A stretch of 64,000 bases of DNA from Tupaia tana (GCA_026018925.1 JAKSZU010000011.1:11295485-11359484), one strand, 5' to 3'; counted from the stretch's first letter, positions 22,615-33,719 are shown. Notes: generated by a model from the sequence alone, not told the origin. Made by a program: numbers and translations.

Positions 22615-22902
22615 TTTTTTTTGTTTTTTGTTTGTTTGTTTGTTTGTTTTGTAGAGGTTTTTGCTATAGGGCATGTGCGCTCACCAGAAAGACAGACAGA
22701 GACAAAGAGATAGAAAGCAAGAAATCATCCCCCAGGGGTGATGGCCATGCTGCAATCCCTTCTCCTCCATTCTCCTCTCAGGATCTTGGGCACGCATGCA
22801 CACGCACCTGGTGTGAGTTTAAGCCACCAGGTCTGGGACTAGAACCGTGGTTGGCTACATGGGAGTTCAGCGACATAGCCATTATGCTAACTGCTGGTCC
22901 CA
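22615..22902 (-). mobile_element. Young family A SINE (minus)
   Basis: T/G-rich tail on the left, then the complete minus-strand element ending CTAACTGCTGGTCCC. TSD GAGGCCCAGGTTT at about 22604 and 22904. Confidence 0.95.
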
Positions 22903-23366
22903 TGAGGCCCAGGTTTGGTTCCCGGTACAACCTGAAGTCCAGGCATGGTGATATCCAACTGTGACCCTAGGGACTCAGGGAGGCTGAGACAGGAGGGTCG
23001 AGAGCTCAAGACTGACCTGGGCAAGATTGGGAGACCATGTCTAAAAAAGAGTGGGAAGGACAGCCAATGGCATGGTGGTTAAGATCCCACATGGCCACTA
23101 CATAGTTTGCCCCAGACTCAGCATCTTGAAGAATACCTTGTGCACATGTGTGTGCCCAAAATCCGAAAAGGAGAATGGAGAAGGAATTGCAGTGCAGCCA
23201 TCCCCCTGCTCCAGGAGGTGCTTGTTCTCTTCATCTCTCTTCAGTGAGCACATGTGCCCTGTAACAAAACAAACAAACAAACCAAAAAATTCAGCCTAGG
23301 AGGGGACCCAGAGGGAAGTTGAGGCAGGAGGATTGTAACATGTGAGACTCTGTCTTAAAAGAAAGT
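22903..23366 (+). mobile_element. 7SL-derived (Alu-like) SINE, possibly a tRNA/7SL composite, split by a tRNA SINE
   Basis: 22935-23049 has 7SL/Alu left-monomer words: AGGCATGGTGATATCC, GGGAGGCTGAGACAGGAGGG, GACCTGGGCAAGATTGGGAG and ACCATGTCTAAAAA. A second monomer-like piece (GAGGCAGGAGGATTGTAAC ... GACTCTGTCTTAAAA) is at 23288-23366. Just left of the first piece, and on the far side of the 22.6 kb SINE, AGGCCCAGGTTTGGTTCCC looks like a tRNA B-box region. That suggests a tRNA head joined to 7SL sequence. Confidence 0.7.
23050..23287 (+). mobile_element. Old tRNA-derived SINE
   Basis: Shortened head (CAATGGCATGGTGGTTAAG), body CCCAAAATCCGAAAAGGAG, then TGTGCCCTGTAACAAAACAA and a CAAA tail. 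It separates the two 7SL-like pieces. Confidence 0.83.
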
Positions 23367-23369
23367 AAA

Positions 23370-23607
23370 GGAACCAGAGATGGCATAATGGTTACCTTGC
23401 TGGACTCCCATGTAGTCGACTGCTGTTTGAGTCCTGGACCTGGCGGCTTAAAACTCACACCAGGTGCATGTGTGTGCATGCCCAAAATCCTAAGAAGAAA
23501 ATGGAGGAGAAGGGATTGCAGTGTGGCCATCCCCCCCACCAGGGATGGCCACTCTGGTGAGCACATGCACCCTATAGCAAAAATCTCTCTTAAAATAAAA
23601 AAAGTAA
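23370..23607 (+). mobile_element. Family A SINE
   Basis: A box ATGGCATAATGG, B-box-like TGTTTGAGTCCTGG and a normal body. The CT tract is collapsed to a few bases. TSD AAAGTAAAG on both sides. Confidence 0.92.
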
Positions 23608-23959
23608 AGAAAAAATTTAAAACTGAAAAGAAAGAAAAAAGTAAAGAAAATTTTAAAACTAAAACAATTTTCAGTGAAATTTAGGAAGACAAAAGGAAGG
23701 AGCAGGTTCTAGAGCAGGAGTAATTGGGAGACACCAGCCTCCATCCCATCTTCGTTCTCCCAGCCTCACCCACCATATCCTTCCTCATAAACTAATTTTG
23801 GCTCAGAGGCTGGTAACACAATTTCCAAAAATGTACTGCACCCCCCATATGGGATCTGAATCTCGCCCTCTAGCTATATCCTATTTGGGGTAGGGAGGGA
23901 TTCTTTATGACTGGGATAAATAACCCATCTCCCCCAATAAACTTCTTGTTATGAAAACA

Positions 23960-24142
23960 GTCTCTCCGGGCCATGTGTTCCCACATGGCTGCCAAAGTTT
24001 GAGTCCCAAACCTGGCAACTTGCTTTCTCAATTTTCCCTTTCTCTCTGTCTCTGTCTCTCTCTGATGAACTTGCATGCCCTATAGCAAATTACAATAATA
24101 ATAATAAATATAATTAAATAAATAATTTTTCAAAAAAAAGGA
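23960..24142 (+). mobile_element. Family B SINE, 5' truncated
   Basis: It begins within the head (GGGCCATGTGTTCCCACATGG), then AGTTTGAGTCCC, ACTTGCTTTCTCA, CT tract and AATAATAATAAATATAATT tail. Confidence 0.8.
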
Positions 24143-24714
24143 AAGAAATCTCTCATACCCATTCATTAAAAAAAAAGGGATGTTTGTAAATGGCAAGGCA
24201 AGTGAGCCCTGAGGTAACCTGGGAAACATGAAGGAAGCCAGGGGAAGAAGCTCAGGATACGTCGAAGGGAGCCAGAGTAGAAGCCAAGGACCAAAGGCAG
24301 TGGATTCAGGGAGGACTTTCCAGCAGAGCGTTGGGAGAGCTCTGCCAGAGGAAAGTGGAGAGGAGCGGGAGAGCGTGCAGACTCGAGGTAGAAGAACCTG
24401 GTTTGTAAAAGCATGCAGGGTCCTCAGTTTGTCTTAGTGCCCAGTGGACGGGAGAGGAGAGTGAAGAAAAGGAGGGAGAGGGAGAGTTAGTCACTCACTT
24501 ATTCAATGAAAAATGCCTTCACAGACCTAAATCTTGGAGGGTGGGACTCTGTCTTGATGTAGCACACAGGGAGGGAGAAGTCAGGTAGCAGTTAGACACG
24601 AGAGGATCACACCTCTGAACCTGGGATATCTCTGTCTCGTGCTGAAAAGCATGTGCAATCCCAGACTGCACCAAATGGTGTTCTCTAGCCTACACACAGC
24701 CTGGCCTGTACACA

Positions 24715-24850
24715 GTTTTATGAGCAAGAGCAGACAGGTTCGGATCTCAAACAGGCTGTTTCACCTCTCTGAGACTTCACTTTTTCATTTGTCAAATAAG
24801 ATGAATGCCTAATTCACAGGGTTATTGTGAGGTTTCAGTGTGATGAAGGC
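24715..24850 (+). repeat. MIR fragment
   Basis: GGTTTCACCTCTCTGAGAC-like core, AAATAAGATGAATGCC and CACAGGGTTATTGTGAGG in MIR order. Confidence 0.65.
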
Positions 24851-24914
24851 AGCGTTTGCCTGCACACACCACACACACGCCTTTATGTATAAAGTGTCTC
24901 TAGTCTCATAGGTG

Positions 24915-25088
24915 GATGATATCATCTGTGGAATGCTTGCAATACACTAGGCATTGTTCCAAGGCACTACACACTCCAGCTCCTTGAATCCTTTTGAAAG
25001 CCCCGTGAGAGTAGTATTATTATCCTTGTTTGATAGATTAGAAAACTGAGGCACAGAGAGCTTAACTTACTCAAGATCACATAGAGAG
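24915..25088 (-). repeat. MIR element (minus)
   Basis: CTAGGCATTGTTCCAAGGCA, ATTATTATCCTTGTTTGATA, AACTGAGGCACAGAGAGC and CTCAAGATCACATAG are the complement of the MIR core. Confidence 0.75.
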
Positions 25089-25104
25089 AGAGTGGTTGAG
25101 TCTT

Positions 25105-25380
25105 GGAACAGCAAGTGACATGGTCGTTAAGGCAACTGGATCCCACATGGTGAATTACATAGGTCAAGTCCTAGGTCAGATGACTTGAAAAACAAATTGG
25201 GCATGTGTGCGTGTGTACCCAAAAATCTCAAGAGAACAATGGAGGGGAAGGGGATTGTAGCCATCCTCCTTAGGGGGAGCTTTCTCACTTTCCTTCTCTC
25301 TCTCTCTCTCTGTCCCTTTTTCTCTCTGGTGAGTGCACACACCCTATCACAAAATCTTAAAAATAAATATATAAAAAAAG
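25105..25380 (+). mobile_element. Old tRNA-derived SINE, family A type
   Basis: AACAGCAAGTGACATGGTCG head, AGGTCAAGTCCTAGG B box, TACCCAAAAATCTCAAGAG body, CT tract and ACACCCTATCACAAAATC end. Confidence 0.85.
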
Positions 25381-25690
25381 TGTTTCTAGAAAACTTTTTT
25401 TCAAAAAAGGAAAATTGTCAAGTCTGAAAATAAGATGACCCTCATGATATTGTAGCTCTCATTGTTTATCTTTAAAATGACATCACTGTACCCTATTTTA
25501 AATATGAAAAGTTATCGATGAGAATGATGCAATATGTATCTCTCACAAGAGAATGTCTTATTTATGTGGATTTCTTCTGATTTTTCTTTTGGCTTCAGCA
25601 CAAAAACCCTGCATTACCCTCCATTAAGAGCCGGCTGGAGACAGATGCTGAGAGCAGGAAGGGTGTGTGAGAATTCTTTTGGCTTCACCC

Positions 25691-25710
25691 TTGTTTCTGA
25701 CTGTTGCCAG
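25691..25710 (+). promoter_or_regulatory. PIRT: Probable splice acceptor of the PIRT coding exon
   Basis: A pyrimidine-leaning TTGTTTCTGACTGTTGCCAG ends in AG 25 bases before the PIRT start codon. It would place the whole coding sequence in one exon behind a noncoding upstream exon. This agrees with my recollection of the human gene structure. Confidence 0.5.
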
Positions 25711-25729
25711 TGCTAGGTGCCAGTCCTGA

Positions 25730-26149
<420 letters not shown>

Positions 26150-26820
26150 TGCTGACTTCCCTGTCACTCGGCCACCTTAACCAAGAGGAGATCTGATGAC
26201 CAACATCCAACAGCCTGATTTTCTCTATAAGGGCACCATCAAACTGCTCTAGGCAAAGCCTCTTTCTGACCCAGAGGGAAAGACAGAGTTCAGGGCCCCA
26301 CTCTCCACGCAGCCTGGGAGTGTTGCTGGGTGTACTCTACTTGGTCCTTCTGTGTTACCGACGCTTTCCTTACCCCCTGGCTGCAGCCATCTGCTTTCAT
26401 TGCTCTCCTCCTCTGCTCCTGCAGCCAGATGTCATTCATCTAATGCTCTCTGTTAAGTGCAATGCATGCTGGGAAATTCCTTAGGGGTGGGCAACGCCCC
26501 AAGGAAAACCTTGTGTGTACATATCTGAGTGCCTAAGCTGGATTCCACATTTGCATCTTTTGGGAACCAAAATGGACCAGCACAGGTTCTTTACAGAAAA
26601 AGAAGGAAAGGTTGAGTTCTGAACTACTGGGTTTGACAATCCCAGCTCCCTCCGGGGATGTAAGATTGCATTTCGAGAAACCAGGCAAGTCACAAGAATC
26701 AAACATTCCAAAGACTGAACAGAGACGGGAAGCCTAGAAAGACACTTTCCATGATGACACACCCCCTTGACATGGCTCTAGAAGTTAGCCAGCCAAGGAA
26801 GTTTAATCCCCAGATATAAA
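26150..26820 (+). other. PIRT: Probable PIRT 3' untranslated region
   Basis: Unique-looking sequence directly after the stop codon, with no repeat up to the MITE at 26821. The first AATAAA on the plus strand is at about 26895, within the MITE; another is near 29308. Which one ends the transcript cannot be told from sequence alone. Confidence 0.5.
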
Positions 26821-26946
26821 AGGGGTCTTCAAAAAGTTCATGAAAGAATGTATTATAAAAAAAATTATGCATAGATTTTAAGTTTTTTCACCAGAATAAA
26901 CTCATATTTAATTCTATTTTCCCATGAACTTTTTGAAGGCACTTGT
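26821..26946 (+). mobile_element. MITE with 16-bp perfect terminal inverted repeats
   Basis: CTTCAAAAAGTTCATG near the left end is the exact complement of CATGAACTTTTTGAAG near the right end. The about 125-bp length with no coding capacity fits a nonautonomous DNA transposon; a mariner type is suspected from the size and TA-rich flanks. Further copies are near 10.4, 51.1 and 62.6 kb. Confidence 0.8.
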
Positions 26947-29940
26947 ATATGATACTTACATCAGAAACAGCGGGGTAGATTGAGGAGTTTCACCATTTCT
27001 TCTTGAGATCCTGATTTTTTCTCACTGATGAGTTTTCTCTCTGAACTTGGCAGCTAGCCAAGGATAAATGCATGCTGCCCTAACCTCTTCCACCATCTCT
27101 ACTTCTCCCCCTCAGTACTCAAAGAGCATGATGGAATGCTTCAGACAGATTCTGTTCTCTCCTTCACCTCCATCAGTATCAAAACCAAGATCAAACACCA
27201 CATCTGAAAGGCTTGTGGGTTTCTACAGATGGAATTCACTTTAGAAAATATCAAGTTCTATTATTCCCACCCTGCCTACCAAACAAGCAAATATTTATTG
27301 AGTGTTTTGTTCTGGCCCACCTTGGGATGGGGTGGTGGTGGTGGTGAGGGGTGGAGAACGGTTATCAAGACAGACACAGTGCCTGTTCTCTAAAGTGAGC
27401 GATACAGCAAAATCAACAGCAGATTAAATGTCCTGCACCAAGTTCCTGATGGGGGAAATGTGGGTCGTTGTGGGAACTCCAGACTTTGGCCAGGACAGAG
27501 AGATTCCTGGAGACCAAGCTGAGAGTGACAAGAAAGATGAGAGTTAACCAAGAGAGGAAAGGAAAAGCAACACAGCCTTTAGGAACTGCCACATGTGTGC
27601 AGAAGCTCAGGGGAAAGAGAGAGCATGATAAATTAGGAAACTGCATGGCCACTAACCTCCCAGACATTCTGCATCTTCTGTCTCTGAGCTTGCTTTCCAC
27701 CTGCTTCCATCAGTGCCTTAAATGTAGCTTCTCCTGAGGGCACATTGAGAGCCTCCCAGGGTAGAGAGTGGACGTGGGCTTCCAAAGGGCCCTTGAAGAA
27801 GAAAATGCCCACAAGGTAAGTGCTTCTAAAACTTCCTGCAGCAACTCAGAGGCTCTCGAGTAAAAGGCCAAGAAGACTACCTGTGACAGAGCCAGCCATA
27901 CTGCCCAAGGCCTCGTCAGAGACCCTGTGGAGAGCACTAGTGATGAGTTGAGAGAGAAGAGCCGTCCTACACCAGAATCACCCTCAGCTTGACCTGATGC
28001 CTTTACTCCTCAGCTTCCTGGTTCCAAAGAGAGGTTCCAGTCACCATAGCAACCTCTCTGTCCAACAGGCCTCTGGTTATCTCCATCCTTCTCAGTGATT
28101 CTATATGCAGGGTCAGAACACATCCTTCTTTCCTTTGCATCATGGGAAATTACACGTAGGCAAGTACTTGTGTCATAGGAACACTTGTAACACCCTCCCA
28201 AGTAGGCAGAGTTTGGGGAACCTCATGGCCTTTGAGGCTTACCCAAGATGGCAATGTCCTTCATTCAAACCCATGCCAGTGTAGCCCTGCACACAGGTGG
28301 GTCAGGACAAACCATGGGGGGTGTTGCAAGTTCTATGTCGTTGAGGCATTCCTCGTCTACTGCCTCAAGAGACAGGGCTTACAGATCATTTCTCTTTCTT
28401 CTAACATGAATACAGATCAGAGGTCAACCCTATAACATCACTCATGCATCCTCGAGTGCTTTCTTATACAGGAACAAGTGGGATGGGCTCCCAGTCAGCT
28501 CTCCTGTGCCTCATTTTCTTTGCCTGGGAACTTGTAGTCTAAGCAGAGCTGTAAGAGAAGAGCCCACGTAGGTGCTACTATCAATCCTGCCTTAGTGGAA
28601 GGAAGTAGGGGATGCTCATGACTCTAGAAGGTGTACAAGTTCTGGACTCACTTTACAATCTCTAGAAGGACCTGCTCCCATTACCCTCCCCCTCAAGTGA
28701 GTTTCTCAGCAGAGAAAATAAGGGAAGGGCTGTGAAGCAAGATCCCCCAAGGGTCATTTCTCCCCACTGGGATGCCCCGCATGATGTGGGCCTGCCAAGG
28801 TCAGGCTGAAACAGAACATCTCAAAGACTTTGGCCAAAGACATGGTCCCTCGGAAGCCTGAGGCGTGGGTGTACCTGATCTGTGAATGTAGCTCATGTCC
28901 AACATCACATTTCTGCAGCAAAGCATTAACTGCAGTGATTGCTTTCATGCTTGCGGATCGGCGGTCAGAGATCACGTTTTAGGCTCTCAGGGTGGTATTA
29001 TTGCCCCCCACACCCCCATAGCTATTCTGTGTGGAAGAATTCAATATAATCTTTGGCCTAAAAGAATTTATGTAATAGCGAATTGTGTTTTATTTAATGG
29101 TGCCTGCTGTGTTTTCATTTTGTTTCCTTCAAGAATCCCAAGACGATGCCCACTAAGTCATTCCTCTAAAATGCCCCCACTCGGTGCCATGCCATAGCCA
29201 CTTGTCCTTCCCCCCACAGTGCTAACTAGAGTAAGAGGACTGTGTGGGTGTCCTGTATGTTTCTTTAGGAACCTCATAGGCGTGAAGGACCCTGCTCTGA
29301 GATGCGAATAAAGTGGAGAAACCAGCCACTCCTGACTCTTTCCACCCCTCCCAAGCCCAAAATCGAGACCGAAAATGAGATGTACAGAAAGAACTTTGCA
29401 GAATCTATCGGAGGTCCAGGGCAAGGCAGGCATCTGCTCCAATGTCACCCTGTCAGTGTTCCCCTGAACTGACAGCAGGTGCCAGAAGGGCATCAGCTCA
29501 GCTCCCTGGGATCTCCTTGGTTTCCTTCTCCCCTCTGAGTCCCTTCTTTCCTCCTGCTCCAGTCTCTCTGCTTCTGGAGCTCTTCATGCCTGAAGGGTTA
29601 TGTGAACCTTCCTTCAATTCCTGCAGCATTGCCAAAGTCAAGACACCCCCTCTCCTCTTCGTCCCCATATCCATACAGCCTCCAGAGATGAAGAGGCACT
29701 TGGAAGCTAAAACCCTCAACCCCAAAAGTGTCCAATATTAAATGTATGCCAGGGAAATGCCAGGGTGAGCCAGGGAACTGCAGGGGTGTACCTGATGCTG
29801 CTGCTCTGGGCATCCAGGTGCCATGGAGCTCTGGACTGGCAGGGAGGCTGTGAGAAGGGAATGAGAGAAGAGAGAGGATAAGAGGCACTTGGCAAGGAGG
29901 CCTTCTGGGTAGTGTCTGAAGAACTAAAGAAGGACCCAGG
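26947..29940. other. PIRT 3' flank, repeat-poor
   Basis: About 3 kb almost free of SINEs, which is unusual in this window. It may include the remainder of the PIRT 3' UTR and conserved noncoding sequence. 27329-27356 is a G-rich (GGT)n run. Short frames here have no recognisable domains. Confidence 0.5.
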
Positions 29941-29943
29941 CCA

Positions 29944-30058
29944 GGGCCAGCAGGTGGTGTGGTGGTTATGGTGCTAGATTTCCACATTGCCAACCATTGT
30001 TCAAGTCACGGACCTAGAATCTTGAAAATCACAGCAAATAAATGAATAAATAATAAAT
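29944..30058 (+). mobile_element. Partial tRNA-derived SINE, left member of a tandem pair
   Basis: GGGCCAGCAGGTGGTGTGG head and B-box-like TGTTCAAGTCACGG, then a tail of AATAAATGAATAAATAATAAAT. Together with the next element it lies between duplicated AGAAGGACCCAGGC sequences (about 29929 and 30331). Confidence 0.82.
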
Positions 30059-30060
30059 AT

Positions 30061-30328
30061 TGGGGCCAGCAGGTGGCATGGCAGTTGGGGCTCTGGACTC
30101 CCACATGGCTGACCAGGGTTCGAGTCCTAGACCTGACAGCTGGTTTCTCACTTTCTCTCTTTCTGTTTCTCTCTCTCTGTGTCGCCTTTTTGTATCTATC
30201 TCTACCTCTCTCTCTCTCTCTCTCTCTCTGGTGAATTCATGTGTACTGTAGCAAGTTAAAAAATAATGATAAATAAAAATTAAGTAAATAATTCTTAAGA
30301 ATAGATAAATGCTTTTAAAAAAAAAATG
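30061..30328 (+). mobile_element. Family B SINE, right member of a tandem pair
   Basis: GGGGCCAGCAGGTGGCATGG head, GGTTCGAGTCC B box, GACAGCTGGTTTCTCACTTT and a long CT tract. GTGTACTGTAGCAAG and an AT-rich tail follow. It appears to have inserted into the A-rich tail of the preceding SINE. Confidence 0.88.
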
Positions 30329-30359
30329 AAAGAAGGACCCAGGCTGAAAATAATGACCA

Positions 30360-30545
30360 CTTCTTGGTTACTTACTAACATGCCAGGCATCAGCACGTGA
30401 TGCATTAACTCATGTATATTTTTCTAAAACCTGTTCTCAGTTACTATTAATATCATCACCCTGTTTTATAGTTGAGATAAGTAAGGCATAGGGACACGAA
30501 GCCAGGGAAGCTCTGAGTCAGGATTGACATCCAGCAGGTCTTAAC
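30360..30545 (-). repeat. MIR element (minus)
   Basis: ACATGCCAGGCATCAGC, ATGCATTAACTCATG, CACCCTGTTTTATAGTTGAG and GACACGAAGCCAGG in inverted MIR order. Confidence 0.7.
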
Positions 30546-31007
30546 TCCAGCGGCCATACCCATAACTCCCACACCACTCAGCTCTCTGAACACCTCTGAG
30601 GGGCCATGAAAGGCAACAGGGTCACCCTGGTGGGCTCTGGACAAGGTGAGGAAAACAGGGAGGGAGCTGAGGTCACAAGATGAGCAGAGAGGGCACACTC
30701 TGCTGGGGCCCAGAACAACAGCCAAGACGCTGGGCACATCTACTGGCCAGAAGCCGGAAGCCGGAAGCCGGAAGCCAGAGCGAGCAGACAAGAGGGACTA
30801 CCAGCCAGGAAAACCCAGTGTTCTGGGTCCCTCCTGTGTGAGGGCACTAACTAAAGCACCCTCGTAGTTGGGTTTGTTCTTCTCTCCCACTTCTAATCTT
30901 GAGCACGCTTTATAAACAAGTAAATGGAGCTCAGAAAAGTAAATGACTTGCCTCAGGTCTCAGCCTATAGACAATAGATCAGAAATGTACATCCAAAGTT
31001 GCTGTTA
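30546..31007. other. Unannotated stretch with a 7-bp tandem repeat
   Basis: 30751-30776 holds about three and a half copies of AAGCCGG. 30900-30985 has a weak MIR-like word set. Otherwise unique. Confidence 0.6.
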
Positions 31008-31074
31008 TGGTCTGAATGTAACCCTCCACCCCCTTCCATGTGTTGGGATTCAGGGATTAAAAGGTGAAAACTTG

Positions 31075-31352
31075 GGACCATCAGAGGGCATGGCATTTAC
31101 ATTGCTGGACTCCCACATGGCTGACCATGGTTCAAATACAAGACCCAGTGTCTTGATACTCATACTGGATGCATGTGCATGCACGCCCAAAATCTCAGGA
31201 GGAAAATGGAGGAGGACTGTGGCATGGCCCTTCCTCCCAAGGGATGATCTCTCACTTTCCCTCTCACTGTGTCTGTCTGTCTCTCTCTCTCCCTGGCGAG
31301 CACATGCACCCTAAGGCAAAAACCTCTTAAAAAAAAAAAAAAAAAAAAAAAG
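31075..31352 (+). mobile_element. Family A SINE inside the MaLR LTR
   Basis: GGGACCATCAGAGGGCATGG head, GGTTCAAATACAAGACC B box, normal body and end, with a poly(A) of about 21 bases. Approximate TSD AGGTGAAAA on both sides. Confidence 0.93.
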
Positions 31353-31374
31353 CAGGTGAAAAATTCATCTGACT

Positions 31375-31653
31375 GAGGGACCAGCAGTTAGCGTAATGGC
31401 TATGTCGCTGGACTCCCACGTAGTCGACCACGGTCTGAGTCCCGGACCCGGTGGCTTAAACTCACGCCGGGCGTGTGTGCGTGCGTGCCCAAGATCCCAA
31501 GAGGAGAATGGAGAAGGGATTGCGGCATGGCCATCCCCCATGTGGGGGTGATTTCTCGCTTTCTATCTCTCTGTCTCTCTCTGTCTTTCTGGTGAGTGCA
31601 CGCGCCCTATAGCAAAAACGTCTCCAAAAAGAAAAAAGAAAAAAAAACCAAAC
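31375..31653 (+). mobile_element. Young family A SINE inside the MaLR LTR
   Basis: A box TAGCGTAATGG is intact; B box reads GGTCTGAGTCC. CpG-rich body GCCGGGCGTGTGTGCGTGCG. TSD TTCATCTGACT at 31364-31374 and 31654-31664. Confidence 0.96.
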
Positions 31654-31975
31654 TTCATCTGACTAAGGTAAGGCCTTTGAAGAAAGATTAGGACTAAGGT
31701 GGATAAAGTGGGGGGAGAGGCAGGGGAGGTCCCCTGGGATTGAAGGTCCCCTGGGTTTAGAAGGAGAGGGATGAGACAGAACAGAGACACAGACCCGGGT
31801 GCTCAAGCCCCTGCCCTGCACCGTGATGATCTACTGCAGCCAAAAGACCCTCACCCGACGCAGCCCTTAGACGTCAACTCATAAAATGAATCCATTTCTA
31901 TTCTTATCAATCACCCATTTCAGGTATTTTGTGTTATTAGTAATAGAATCATTTGAAACTGAGATAAGAGTTAGA

Positions 31976-32562
31976 CCCCACTTCCAGGTAGACAGGATAA
32001 GGGCCCCAAAAGGAAGTCACTATGTTTTTCTTTTTAATGAAGTCTCTGTGTTTTTCCTCTATGATCTGGTTAATGTACAACATACACCCCTTTTACATGT
32101 CTCTAAAGAATTTATGACTCTTTATTAATAAAGCAGGAAATAGGGGTGTTGAGCACACAGACAGGATAAAAACCCAAGATGGAGTCACAGTGGCTAAATT
32201 TTCACACCCAAAAGTTGGCTACACTGGAACTCAAAGCAGGAGCTGGGAGCAACCATTTCTATTCAATATCTGTATTCTTACAAGAAGTGCAGGATGCTAT
32301 GGTCTGCCGACCCCACAAAGAATAGGGTAATAAATCACTCAGACTACCATGTAACCATTTTCCTAAGGCCCACTTCCTTATTTGAAAGCCAGCCCATTGC
32401 TCAGACTGCGAGATAAAACCCCCTCACCTCCAGCCGCTCTTTGGCAACCCAATCAGGCCCCCTTCCGTTGTGCTGGAAGCTTTTGCTCCTTCCCTAATCG
32501 ATTCTGCCTTCCTCTCCTATGTGCACATCTCCAATTCTTCATGAGTCAGGACAAGAACCAAC
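31976..32562. other. Possible LTR-like relic
   Basis: Composition and words such as AAGATGGAGTCACAGTGGC, CTTTGGCAACCCAATCAGG and CTCCCTAATCGATTCTGCC-like text resemble an old LTR. Termini cannot be placed. Confidence 0.3.
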
Positions 32563-33076
32563 ATGGGTGTTGGGTCTGATCACCCAGCCCTCCCTCCTCA
32601 AAACCATTCCCTCCAGAGCGCATATGCTCTTGTGCCCCGAGTTCCGGCCTGTGGACATTGGACTCTGCAACACGTGCAGAGTCAGAGACAAGATGCAGGT
32701 CTCCAGCCTCCAGCAAAAGCTGACCCTTCTAGAGAGGGCAGCCTTGTCACTTCCAGCCTTTGTCTCACAGGTGAGGCTCTCCCGCTGACCAGCAGGAGCG
32801 ATTGGAACCAGTTCACTCCGGCTATGGATTACGTCTTCACATTCCATCACGTCATAGGCCAAGTTCATTCCCCTTTGAAAGTTCACAGCCACCTCCTACG
32901 AGACGTGCTCAGAACCGAAAGAACAGTCCATTTGATATCACTTCAGAGTGGGCTACTTAGCATCAAGTCTTTTCATGGGGAGGTGCTTGGGGTCACTTAC
33001 CCTGTTCCTCAATCCTCAAAAGACCCTTCCTTCCTCATGCAAGGCTAGAAAGGAGTTACTGAAGACCCTTGGGTCT
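32563..33076. other. Unannotated stretch
   Basis: Unique-looking. The 161-codon plus-strand frame spanning it has no recognisable domain and is probably chance. Confidence 0.45.
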
Positions 33077-33087
33077 AGCCCTAGTTT

Positions 33088-33358
33088 GTTTGGTTTTTTT
33101 TTTGGAAAGGTTTTTCGCTATAGGGCGCGTGCACTCGCCAGACAGACAGAGAGAGACATAGAGACAGAAAGCGAGAAATCACCCCCCAGGGGGGATGGCC
33201 ACGCCGCAATCTCTTCTCCTCCATTCTCCTCTCAGGATCTTGGGCACACACGCACGCGCGCCCGGCGTGAGTTTTAAGCCACCAGGTCTGGGACACGAAC
33301 CGCGGTCGACTACATGGGAGTCCAGCGACATAGCCATTACGCTAACTGCTGGTTCCCG
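33088..33358 (-). mobile_element. Very young family A SINE (minus)
   Basis: Full-length and CpG-rich, nearly identical to the copy at 10.8-11.1 kb. Perfect 11-bp TSD AGCCCTAGTTT at 33077-33087 and 33359-33369. Confidence 0.97.
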
Positions 33359-33377
33359 AGCCCTAGTTTTTTATTTT

Positions 33378-33637
33378 CTGGAGGGGGACAGAATTACCAT
33401 AGGGTGCATGTATTCACCAGAGAGAGAGATAGAGAGACAATGAGAAGGAAAGTGAGAAATCACTCCCACAGGGGATGGCCACACTGCATTCCCTTCTCCA
33501 TTTTCCTCCTGGGACTTTGGGCATGTGTGCACCCGTACCCGACATGAGTTTCAAGCCACCAGGTTGAGGACTCAAACAAAGGTCAGCCATGTGGGAGTCC
33601 AGCTGCCTCAACTCCCTTGCCACCTGCTGGCCCCAGG
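33378..33637 (-). mobile_element. Older family A SINE (minus)
   Basis: GACAGAATTACCATAGGGTG start, GAGAGAGAT tract, CCCTTCTCCATTTTCCTCC body and minus-strand head ending TTGCCACCTGCTGGCCCC. Confidence 0.9.
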
Positions 33638-33700
33638 ATCTTGATCTATCATGATTCTCCTGCCTCAGCTTTTCAGCCAGGATTATAAGCACACACACAC
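33638..33700 (-). mobile_element. 7SL-derived (Alu-like) fragment (minus)
   Basis: ATGATTCTCCTGCCTCAGC, TTTTCAGCCAGGATTATAAG and CACACACAC match the complement of an Alu/7SL monomer from the B-box side to its 5' region. Confidence 0.65.
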
Positions 33701-33705
33701 ATTTC

Positions 33706-33718
33706 TTTTTTTTTTTTT
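33706..33718 (-). repeat. Poly(A) tract at the 3' end of the processed retroviral copy
   Basis: Thirteen T's on the plus strand directly abut the R end. On the minus strand the AATAAA signal lies about 13-20 bases before this tract, the normal cleavage spacing. Confidence 0.8.
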
Positions 33719-33719
33719 C

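Larger units (their letters stand above)
31008..31975 (+). mobile_element. MaLR LTR (MST/MLT type) with two nested SINEs
   Basis: It opens GTTATGGTCTGAATGTAACC and GGATTAAAAGGTGAAAACTTGG. It resumes with AAAAGACCCTCACCCGACGC and CATTTCTATTCTTATCAATC, and ends near GGTATTTTGTGTTATTAG. SINEs at 31075-31352 and 31375-31653 interrupt it. Confidence 0.7.

Noticed and set aside
32563..33048. 161-codon plus-strand frame
   Set aside because: No recognised family. Two other frames overlap it with equal plausibility.
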